From contig JAPKCI010000011.1 of NCBI GenBank assembly GCA_028823035.1, forward strand, positions 1 to 57,643: a stretch of 57,643 nucleotides of DNA, given 5' to 3'. Positions within the stretch are counted from its first letter, which is position 1. Each line of letters starts with the position of its first letter. The DNA comes from Rubripirellula sp. Its GTDB lineage: Bacteria; Planctomycetota; Planctomycetia; Pirellulales; Pirellulaceae. A program made the position numbers and the translations under genes. Under the pieces are notes generated by a model. It saw only the letters and a program-made list of their open reading frames with translations. It did no database searches and was not told the DNA's origin. This document shows positions 1 to 6,731 of the stretch, one piece after another.

Positions 1-1
1 C

Positions 2-310
2 GCACCCTTCAGTTATCTGTGGACGGGTGAATATGAAATCTTTGAATGGAATATGGGCAATGTTGCCAATTATGCCGAACTCTCGATGTTGATGACGCCG
101 CGGCCGTTCATGGTAGAACGAGGTCATGACGATGGTGTGGGGATTGATGAGTGGGTCGCTTGGGAATACGCGAAGGTTCGCCGACACTACAACAAACTGG
201 GCCTGGGGGATCAGACTGAAATCGAATTCTTTGACGGCCCCCATACGATTTGGGGGAAGGGTACCTATGACTTTCTGCATCGCCACTTGAATTGGCCAAC
301 AGCCAACTGA
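2..310 (+). CDS. Alpha/beta hydrolase, C-terminal part (5' truncated)
   Basis: Reading frame 2 is open from the first bases of the window to a TGA at 308-310, so the gene starts outside it. The visible 102 residues look like the end of a dienelactone-hydrolase-type or acetyl-xylan-esterase-type alpha/beta hydrolase. There is a RPFMVERGHDD stretch where the catalytic Asp would sit, then FFDGPHTIWG near the end, whose His would be the catalytic one. The nucleophile region is not in the window, so substrate cannot be stated. An in-frame ATG at 53 exists but is internal, because homology-like sequence continues upstream of it. The gene converges on the minus-strand gene ending at 460. Confidence 0.7.
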   Translation, partial: APFSYLWTGEYEIFEWNMGNVANYAELSMLMTPRPFMVERGHDDGVGIDEWVAWEYAKVRRHYNKLGLGDQTEIEFFDGPHTIWGKGTYDFLHRHLNWPTAN

Positions 311-360
311 ACTGGTCTAGCGGCAGGCTAACTCGATGTTGGGATTGTGCTTCCGACACA

Positions 361-387
361 TGTTGATCACGCGCGGCGGGATCAACA
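361..387. terminator. Hairpin between convergent genes
   Basis: TGTTGATC (361-368) and GATCAACA (380-387) form a perfect 8-bp stem with an 11-nt GC-rich loop. A second, smaller hairpin follows at 406-420 (AATGCA, loop GCA, TGCATT) and is followed by TT. Both lie between the stop at 310 and the convergent stop at 460. Bidirectional termination is the natural reading, but there is no long U tract. Confidence 0.4.
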
Positions 388-459
388 CGGCATGCACTAG
401 GTTTCAATGCAGCATGCATTTTGGATAGAACGCAGCACGGGCGTGGCTGCAGGAGACGC

Positions 460-1881
460 TCACAGTTGTTCGAGGTCGGCCCGCTTGTCCTGGTAGGTTT
501 CGCAGAAAGCCAAGGCTGCTGGGTCGGGTGTCGTTCCCCAGTTCTTGCAGGCGGTTGTGTAGAGTCGCGGCCACCAGTTTTCGTGCTCGGTCAGCCCTTG
601 GTCCCGATATTCCTGCCATTGGCTCAGGACGCGTGACCAGCATGCGTCGCCATAAGCCATGGCTTCTTTCAATGAATCGTATCGAGGTACGTACCAGCGA
701 CGCCCGATCTGGGCGTGTAGAACTTCGTCCGCCCAGTCAAAATCCTGAAACAAGGCTGACAAAGGGTCTCCGCTTTCGGTTGCCACCTCCCACTCGTATC
801 GCTTGCCCGTTTTGGGCATCAGCCCCTGCTCAATGAAAAACAGCACTCCGTGCCGCTCGCGTGGGTTCAATTGCGTATTCAAGTTATGTGACCATGTGAA
901 GTTGATGGGGATTTCGGTCCAGTCAATTCCCTGAGCGACGAAGCCCACTTCACCCATCATTGCATGCCGTGCTTCGTCCCAAAGTTGGCGACACATTTCC
1001 ATGTGAAAATCCCATGGTTCCTCGGTACGCAATTCAACGATAATGCTTGCCATCATTTCCGGAACGTCGATTTCACGAAGCCGCTTGTAATACATCATCA
1101 AGGTCTTGTCGCGTGCGGAGAACTCTGGGTTGTAAAGAAAGGATTCTGGATTAACTCCCGCGTTATATGGGTCGCGAAAACGTTCGTCACGCTGAGGTTG
1201 CTTGTCGTAAATCGTCTCCTTTTTTACGTGCCATGATTGAGGGAAATCTCCAGTGGACGGTTGAGATCCATCGATCATGCCAGCTACTTCAAGGCAGGCA
1301 TTGAGGTGGGATCGCCAAGCGATAAGTTTCGGATCCTGCGGATCGTCGGTAAGACATTCCACGGCGGCGTCGCCGTATTGGCATAACTCGGTGAGTTCGA
1401 AGACCATCAGTTTGGCAACTCGGACAGTCGGGGCATCTGCCAGAGGATGGGCCTGCTGACCCAATCGCTGACAGGCCGCAACGCATTCAGGAATGATAAC
1501 GCTGTAGATGCCTATCAGGAATTGGATTGTGTTTGGGGCGCCGTCGATTTCGGTGAGGGTGAGTTGCAGAGCGTCATCAGGGACTTTATCCAGGCCCAAT
1601 GGCGGTTCCCGCATTTCGCCGACGCGGCGACGGATCATATCGACTTGCTCAGCACACAGGTAGGAATGGTGACTGTACGCCATCTTCAGTTCGTAAACCG
1701 GCTCGGATGGGATTCTTGCGACCATCATCTCATGAACACGGCGGAGCACATAATGCAGGCGTTTAAGTCTTGTGACACTATCGTCCAGAGACCAGTTTGG
1801 CTGGGTAGCACGTTGCATGCTGCACAGTCCAGCTAGAGGAGGCAAACCGCGATAGGACTTATATTGATTTGCCAATGTCAT
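460..1881 (-). CDS. Ferritin-like diiron-type protein of unknown function
   Basis: About 473 residues from the ATG at 1881; an upstream in-frame ATG at 1959 would add 26 residues of arginine-rich sequence that does not look like protein, so the shorter start is preferred. The second half carries the signature of a four-helix di-metal carboxylate protein: a glutamate in MMASIIVEL, then LWDEARHAMMGE (an ExxH motif) and, about 90 residues later, DWADEVLHAQIGRRW (a second ExxH). This is the layout of ferritin-like or diiron oxygenase domains. No signal peptide is seen, so it is probably cytoplasmic. It is not in an operon: the neighbour upstream is divergent. I do not recognise a named family; di-iron oxidation chemistry is inferred from the motifs only. 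Confidence 0.75.
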   Translation of the reverse strand: MTLANQYKSYRGLPPLAGLCSMQRATQPNWSLDDSVTRLKRLHYVLRRVHEMMVARIPSEPVYELKMAYSHHSYLCAEQVDMIRRRVGEMREPPLGLDKVPDDALQLTLTEIDGAPNTIQFLIGIYSVIIPECVAACQRLGQQAHPLADAPTVRVAKLMVFELTELCQYGDAAVECLTDDPQDPKLIAWRSHLNACLEVAGMIDGSQPSTGDFPQSWHVKKETIYDKQPQRDERFRDPYNAGVNPESFLYNPEFSARDKTLMMYYKRLREIDVPEMMASIIVELRTEEPWDFHMEMCRQLWDEARHAMMGEVGFVAQGIDWTEIPINFTWSHNLNTQLNPRERHGVLFFIEQGLMPKTGKRYEWEVATESGDPLSALFQDFDWADEVLHAQIGRRWYVPRYDSLKEAMAYGDACWSRVLSQWQEYRDQGLTEHENWWPRLYTTACKNWGTTPDPAALAFCETYQDKRADLEQL

Positions 1882-2371
1882 TTCGAATTTATCCGAGGTG
1901 CCGTGTAGTGAGCGAGGGATGCGCGAAACTTGCGATTTTCGGGGCGGTTCATGAACCACTGACCGAGCTTAGGTGATGCCATGAAATCGCATCTGGTCCG
2001 TGAGGATTCCAGCCTATACGATGCTCGCGAGAGAGGATTGCAGGGATTCGGCATTCTTTTGTACAAAACTTGCAATTTCGCGTCGTGACAGTCAGATGAG
2101 CGCTGTTTCTATTTTGTCGAGGGTCAGGATGAGTTTTCTTGAGCTGGAAATCGTTCGGCAGCCCATTCGGCGGTGCATCGGGGTTGGATCTGTCAGACAC
2201 GAGACGTCGGATGCTGAGAAATTCTGCGACGAAAGAGACGTGTCGTGATCGGTCCAACAGGCTATAACTGAAGCAACCGAGTCGGCCGTGTTTTGCTGCC
2301 GTTTTCGTGTTAGTTATCAAGCAGCCCCGTCTGTAGCCCATTCTTTCCCTCCCTGCCTCACCCGATGTCTT
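1882..2371. other. Divergent intergenic region, no gene seen
   Basis: About 490 bases separate the divergent ferritin-like gene and the beta-propeller gene. The open frames here (for example 2000-2248 on the plus strand) have no plausible ribosome site and overlap open frames on the other strand. It should hold both promoters, but no clear -35/-10 pair was identified. Confidence 0.5.
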
Positions 2372-3598
2372 ATGAGAGTATGTAGTTTGCTGGCCACACT
2401 GTTGTTCCTGCCTGCGGTACTTGCAGAATCCAACTGGCCAGAGTTTCGCGGACCTTCGGGTGATGGTCACGCAACAGATTCAACGTTGCCCAACAAAATT
2501 GATCAGAGCGTGGTGAAGTGGAAGACACCGATCCATGGAAAGGGTTGGTCGTCACCCGTGGTTTGGGGAAACCAGATTTGGCTGACCACTGCTACAGTGG
2601 ATGGCACAAAAATGTCGGTGTTGTGTCTGGACCGTGAAACCGGAAATGTGATCCACGATCGTGTCCTGGTTGAAAATGAAACGCCGGCGTTTTGCCATCC
2701 CATGAACAGCTATGCAACGCCGACGCCGGTGATCGAGCAGGGGCGTGTTTACGTTCACTTCGGGACCTATCTGACTGCATGCCTCGATACCGAGACAGGA
2801 AAAGAAATCTGGAGTCGGACCGATCTGGAGTGCGACCATCATCGTGGTCCAGCGTCTTCACCTATCCTGCATAACGGAAAGCTGTACGTAGCCTACGACG
2901 GGTTCGATGTGCAGTATGTCGTCGCGTTTGATGCTAGGGACGGTTCGACGGTTTGGAAACGCGAGCGAAAAATTAACTATGGCACTGACAACGGTGACCG
3001 TATGAAAGCGTACTGCACGGCTCAAGTAATTGAAGTCAATGGTGAGGAACAGCTTGTTTATCCATCAGCGTCCGCGACCATCGCCTATGATCCTGACAAA
3101 GGGACGCCGTTGTGGACAGTGTATCATGCGGGGATGAATGCATCGGCACGCCCGGTTTTCCAAGATGGTCTTGTTTTCATTACTAACGGAAGTGGGGCGA
3201 TGATTGCAGTTCGGCCCGATGGCAAAGGGGACGTCACTGGAACGCACATTGTGTGGTCGGATCAAAAAGGTGTAGCAAAAAAGTCATCGCAATTGTTGGT
3301 CGACAGTTTGTTCTACATGAACAGTGATGATGGGATCGTGTCCTGTCGCGAACCATCCAGCGGCGAAATAGTCTGGCAGAAACGAGTGGCTAAGGAGTTC
3401 GCCGCGTCGCCAATTTTTGCTGATGGAAAAATCTATTTTTTTGGTACTGGGGGCGAGGTGGTCACGATACGGCCCGGTCGCGAATTTAAGTTGTTGGAAG
3501 AATCCAAACTCGGAGATGGCTTCATGGCATCGCCGGCGGTTGTTGGAAGCGATCTTATTCTTCGCAGCAAGAGTGATCTCTATTTGATTGGGAACTGA
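2372..3598 (+). CDS. Secreted PQQ-like beta-propeller protein
   Basis: 408 residues. The frame is open from 2288, but the ATG at 2372 begins an exact signal peptide (MRVCSLLATLLFLPAVLA, then ESNWPEFRGPSG), so that start is chosen. The mature protein opens with the WPEFRGPSGDG block that is very common at the start of planctomycete PQQ-like or BamB-like propellers. It then shows recurring blade motifs of the type VYVHFGTYLTACLDTETGKEIW, VVAFDARDGSTVWK and LVDSLFYMNSDDGIVSCREPSSGEIVW. Such proteins sit in the periplasm; no quinone-binding residues or catalytic site could be assigned. It ends at 3598 and is followed by a long non-coding region. Confidence 0.85.
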   Translation: MRVCSLLATLLFLPAVLAESNWPEFRGPSGDGHATDSTLPNKIDQSVVKWKTPIHGKGWSSPVVWGNQIWLTTATVDGTKMSVLCLDRETGNVIHDRVLVENETPAFCHPMNSYATPTPVIEQGRVYVHFGTYLTACLDTETGKEIWSRTDLECDHHRGPASSPILHNGKLYVAYDGFDVQYVVAFDARDGSTVWKRERKINYGTDNGDRMKAYCTAQVIEVNGEEQLVYPSASATIAYDPDKGTPLWTVYHAGMNASARPVFQDGLVFITNGSGAMIAVRPDGKGDVTGTHIVWSDQKGVAKKSSQLLVDSLFYMNSDDGIVSCREPSSGEIVWQKRVAKEFAASPIFADGKIYFFGTGGEVVTIRPGREFKLLEESKLGDGFMASPAVVGSDLILRSKSDLYLIGN

Positions 3599-4603
3599 AT
3601 CTGATTGTTCTCCATCGTTGATTCGCAGTGCGCTGCTTAGCTTGGAACTCACTCCCGTTCAGGGCTTTGCCTGCCGAATTAGCCAAATGTTGGTTGCAGG
3701 GAATCGGTTCCAGTCACAATGTCGCGTGGTTGCATTTGAACATTCTGGAGTGGGATTGGCCTGCTGTCTGAACAGAAAATATTGGCAATTGCGTCGCGGG
3801 AATTCGTTGTGCACTACCGTTGGACAGCACAATGTTTTAACAGCAGGTGTCAAAAACTTTCGGTGCCTGAGGTCTGTGTTTCAGAGACGGCAGGTCTGTG
3901 TTTCAGAGACGGCAGGTCTGTGTTTCAGAGACGGCAGGTCTGTGATGCAGAGACGGCTTGCACGAATCCCGCTTTGCGCATGTGGATACTGAGTCTCGCA
4001 GTCTACGTGAGCATCAATAGGATGCAGGATGTTCCCTGTCTCGTCAGTTGGCACGTGTTTGTGCTAGGATATAGTCGATCAGTTGATCTTGTTTTGTGTC
4101 TCGGTGCGAGATGGGCGTGGCGAGCTTTTGGATGACGGGTGGAGCTTCTTTCTTTGCAAGCATTTCCAGCGTGGGGGACGCTTGAGCAGACGGTTGCATG
4201 GCCATTGGTTGATTGTGGGACGCAGTGCTACGGCAGGGAGCGAAGGACTTGGTGCCAGAGAGTTTCAGGTGGCTACGCAGCGGTCGGGATTAGCGGCAAT
4301 CTTTGGTTGCCAGTGGTGACCCACTTTCGATAGGGTCAGCGGTGTTCAAATGATATGCCCATGACCCAGTCGTTTCCCAAGTTCATCGATCGGCATGGTT
4401 TGCCATGTTGACTACGATGAAGGCGTCATTGTTGATGGTTTCCCAAAGGCGTTAGTTGATGTTGAAAAACGAATGAAGACAGGGAATTATCGATGTGCTT
4501 GCACGGCAAAGCGGTTCACCGATAATAGCTCAAAGGACTTTCGAGAAACTGATGCAATAAAGGGACCTATTGTGAAATTATCAGAGAGGCGCGTAAACCA
4601 GAA
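3599..4603. other. 1-kb intergenic region with a tandem repeat
   Basis: No convincing gene in about 1000 bases. Several overlapping open frames exist (3588-3992, 3782-4135, 4083-4319, 4139-4333), but they run through the 22-bp repeat or overlap each other, and lack a ribosome site and recognisable protein sequence. A 70-codon frame at 4395-4607 ends in a 4-base ATGA overlap with the next gene; it has no recognisable features and is left uncalled. Confidence 0.5.
3871..3957. repeat. Tandem repeat, 22-bp unit, four copies
   Basis: Three identical 22-base units (3871-3892, 3893-3914, 3915-3936) are followed by a diverged, one-base-shorter fourth unit (3937-3957, where TTT changes to ATG). The core GTCTGTGTTTCAGAGAC can fold on itself: GTCT pairs with AGAC and TG with CA around a TTT loop, with one G-G mismatch. 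The unit is flanked by GG and GGCA. It lies alone in non-coding DNA. Confidence 0.95.
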
Positions 4604-5008
4604 ATGAACCCGTCGACTCACAGTCTCGTTAATGGCTTTAGCGTCGCGACTGCCGCAATGTTCGGACTGCTAGCCGGATCGTTGCTGGGTGGTTTTTTTA
4701 ACCAAAATATGGGCGGTCAATGGCCATGGTTGGGCGCTGTTGGTGCTGGTCTAGGAATCGCAAGCGGGTACTGGACAGCAGGGTTCATCGTGCGTCGATT
4801 CGTTCCTGTACTTTGTCCCAAGTGCAACAATCGAATGAAATGCCGCTCGTTAACGTTCAGTGAGGGCACAACGGTTAGCCGGTACAGTTGTGGATCCTGT
4901 GATGAATCAACCTACCCCGCCTTGGACCGCGTGGCGCAATCTTTGCGAAGCCTGGTGCCGAAAGCAAGTGATGATAACGAAACGAACGATAGCGACAGAA
5001 GACAATAG
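4604..5008 (+). CDS. Small membrane protein with C-terminal zinc ribbon
   Basis: 134 residues, no recognised family. Two hydrophobic segments (about 13-33 and 41-66) form a hairpin in the membrane. They are followed by a zinc-ribbon-like pair of knuckles, C71-P-K-C74 and C96-G-S-C99, with a further Cys at 80, and an acidic, polar tail. The ribbon is therefore presented on one side of the membrane, probably the cytoplasm. The ATG at 4604 overlaps the stop of a short upstream frame by 4 bases. No operon partner is visible; the IS element begins about 120 bases downstream without disrupting it. Confidence 0.65.
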   Translation: MNPSTHSLVNGFSVATAAMFGLLAGSLLGGFFNQNMGGQWPWLGAVGAGLGIASGYWTAGFIVRRFVPVLCPKCNNRMKCRSLTFSEGTTVSRYSCGSCDESTYPALDRVAQSLRSLVPKASDDNETNDSDRRQ

Positions 5009-5214
5009 GTCTGACGGTTTCAAGACATACTTTGGCAGCTCCGATTCAGTCAAAACGGCCGGTTGTTATGCGTTGCCTGCGACACAGGAAAGACGCTGTA
5101 GATCGACCGGTTGATTTCTAGATTCTCTGAGTGACCTGCTCCCGAAAAACTGATCCAAGCAAAGTGAGAAAATCGGATTAAACTCGGGTCAGCATTTCCT
5201 AGGAGAAACCACCG

Positions 5215-5481
5215 ATGAAGAAGTCGGAATTCACAGACCAGCAGATTGCCTTCGCGCTCAAGCAGGCCGAGACCGGAACACCGATTGATGAGGTGTGCCG
5301 CAAGCTTGGCATCAGTCAGCAAACCTTTTACCGCTGGAAGAAAAAGTTCGCCGGGCTTGGGACCGAAGAGCTTCGACGCTTGAAGCAACTTGAAGAGGAG
5401 AACAGGCGTTTAAAGTCGTTGGTTGCCGACCTGAGTCTGGACAAGCAGATTTTGCAGGATGTGCTGTCAAAAAAGCTCTGA
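5215..5481 (+). CDS. IS3-family transposase OrfA
   Basis: 88 residues. It opens with a helix-turn-helix of the HTH_8 transposase type (FTDQQIAFALKQAETG, then VCRKLGISQQTFYRWKKKFAG), the DNA-binding part that recognises the inverted repeats. It then has a leucine-zipper-like helix (LRRLKQLEEENRRLKSLVADL) used for multimerisation. The frame ends with TGA at 5479. Eleven bases before the stop is the heptamer A_AAA_AAG (5469-5475, in the zero frame), the classical -1 slippage signal, which leads into orfB. A ribosome site is present as TAGGAGAAA about 7 bases before the ATG. Confidence 0.93.
   Translation: MKKSEFTDQQIAFALKQAETGTPIDEVCRKLGISQQTFYRWKKKFAGLGTEELRRLKQLEEENRRLKSLVADLSLDKQILQDVLSKKL
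5469..5475 (+). promoter_or_regulatory. -1 ribosomal frameshift site A_AAA_AAG
   Basis: Codons here are TCA AAA AAG CTC TGA in the orfA frame, giving the canonical X_XXY_YYZ heptamer A_AAA_AAG. Slipping back one base joins the reading to GCT CTG AGG CCT, which stays open into orfB, so an OrfAB fusion transposase of about 366 residues results. Confidence 0.85.
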
Positions 5482-6314
5482 GGCCTGCTCGACTTCGTGA
5501 ATGTGTCGGGGGAGCAAAGTCTTGCTACAAGATCAGCGAGCGACGAGCTTGTAAGCTGGTTTGTTTGGCCCTTTCCACTCATCGATACAAATCCACGAAA
5601 GACGTTCAGGCCGCATTACGAATGCGACTAAAGGAACTTGCTGCGACACGGTCGCACTATGGGTATCGACGACTTCGTGTTTTGCTCAAGCGAGAAGGCT
5701 GGAATGTCAACGCAAAACGAATCTATCGACTATACACCGAAGAAAGGTTGAGTCTGCGAACAAAGAAACCCCGGCGACGGGTCAGTTGCCGAGCTCGTGA
5801 GGATCGTCCGGAAGCGACTCGCATTAACGATTGCTGGGCGATGGATTTCATGTCCGATGAGCTGTATGACGGCCGCAGAATCCGGCTGTTGACGATAGTC
5901 GATCACTTTACTCGTGAGAGTCTTGCGATTGATGTCGGCCAGCGAATGCGCGGCAACGAAGTGGTTTCGGTTTTAGAACGTGTTGCTTGCCACCGCAAGC
6001 TTCCGAAATCCGTTCGTGTTGACAACGGTCCCGAGTTCCGATCAAAAGTGTTGGATCAGTGGGCGTATTCCAATGGCGTGACGCTTGACTTCAGTAGGCC
6101 TGGAAAACCAACGGATAACGCCTTCATTGAATCTTTCAAAGGCAGTGTCCGAGCTGAATGTCTTAATGAAAATTGGTTCTTGTCGCTTGACGACGCAAAG
6201 CAAAAGATCGAAGCTTGGCGAGTTGACTACAACGAACAACGACCACATAGCGTTTTGGGTAACCTGGCCCCCAAAGAATTCGCTTTATCCGGCCGGGCTA
6301 GCCCGGCCGGATAA
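5475..6314 (+). CDS. IS3-family transposase OrfB (DDE integrase core), frameshift product
   Basis: The frame is open from the slippage site to TAA at 6312; a TTG at 5565 would be an independent start but fusion with OrfA is more likely. The catalytic core is complete: first Asp in NDCWAMDFMSDE, second in VRVDNGPEF, and Glu in NAFIESFKGSVRAE, with the expected D-D-35-E spacing. An upstream YGYRRLRVLLKREGW block is the usual HTH_21 region. It catalyses copy-out/paste-in transposition of the element. The last codons, encoding LSGRASPAG, lie inside a 34-bp perfect palindrome and look like an addition to the normal C-terminus. Confidence 0.92.
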   Translation, partial: ALRPARLRECVGGAKSCYKISERRACKLVCLALSTHRYKSTKDVQAALRMRLKELAATRSHYGYRRLRVLLKREGWNVNAKRIYRLYTEERLSLRTKKPRRRVSCRAREDRPEATRINDCWAMDFMSDELYDGRRIRLLTIVDHFTRESLAIDVGQRMRGNEVVSVLERVACHRKLPKSVRVDNGPEFRSKVLDQWAYSNGVTLDFSRPGKPTDNAFIESFKGSVRAECLNENWFLSLDDAKQKIEAWRVDYNEQRPHSVLGNLAPKEFALSGRASPAG

Positions 6315-6316
6315 AG
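6283..6316. repeat. 34-bp perfect palindrome over the transposase stop codon
   Basis: Both halves are the 17-mer CTTTATCCGGCCGGGCT and its exact complement, meeting at CTAG with no spacer. It contains the orfB stop codon and supplies its last residues. It could act as a terminator or translation block at the end of the IS. It has no U tract after it. Confidence 0.9.
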
Positions 6317-6362
6317 ACCTGATTTTCTCACACGACGTGTATCATAAATTGGGAGCAGGTCA

Positions 6363-6731
6363 GTCAGACAAGTGTGCTAATGCTCAGAAGATGTTACTCG
6401 AAACACTTTTTTCAGTACGGTTTGCACAACGCTCGAAGCCGGATGTCAGGAGCGGTTTAAGCAGCGGATTGACGTAAGTGTTAAGGAACGTGGCAACACT
6501 GCATGCGCACGATTGTTCGTGCTCTGGCTCGTTGGTCTGGTGGATGCTGTCAGAATGTTTCGCTGTTATTGATTCGATAGTTAGAGTATCGGCAAGACGA
6601 GAGATTCCAAAATGGAATGATTCCACGAAACGTTTCTACGGGTTAAGTACTATTGAAAGTGACCCCGGAGTTGGAACACCGGGGTCACGCGTTTAATGTC
6701 GTGGACAATGCCTCAATAGCAGAGGCAAAAA
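6363..6731. other. Intergenic region right of the IS, no gene seen
   Basis: About 370 bases with no supported gene. It contains a small hairpin (ATTCCA, AAA, TGGAAT at 6604-6618) and the stronger hairpin listed at 6659-6688. The open frames here (6384-6626 minus, 6478-6696 plus) are antisense to each other and unconvincing. Confidence 0.5.
6659..6688 (-). terminator. Strong hairpin downstream of the DUF1080-GSDH gene
   Basis: GTGACCCCGG (6659-6668) and CCGGGGTCAC (6679-6688) give a perfect 10-bp stem with a 10-nt loop, 44 bases past the minus-strand stop at 6732. In the minus direction it is followed by TTTCAATAGTACTT, a weak T tract. A terminator for the minus-strand gene is the likely role. 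Confidence 0.6.

Larger units (their letters stand above)
5132..6362 (+). mobile_element. Complete IS3-family insertion sequence (IS407-like)
   Basis: 1231 bases bounded by a perfect 12-bp terminal inverted repeat, TGACCTGCTCCC at 5132-5143 and its complement at 6351-6362. A second conserved block, TGAGAAAATC, lies inside both ends (5165-5174, and inverted at 6321-6330). It contains orfA, a slippery heptamer and orfB, the standard IS3 design. The sequences just outside (…TGAG and GTCA…) do not match, so no target duplication is visible; the element may be old or one copy of a recombined pair. It does not interrupt a gene. Both frames are intact, so it could be active. Confidence 0.92.

Noticed and set aside
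3871-3957. CRISPR array
   Set aside because: The repeats are directly adjacent with no spacers.
4395-4607. 70-codon frame overlapping the next gene by ATGA
   Set aside because: No ribosome site, no recognisable protein traits, and such overlaps also arise by chance.
5128-6366. Target-site duplication of the IS
   Set aside because: TGAG on the left does not match GTCA on the right at any 3-4 base length.
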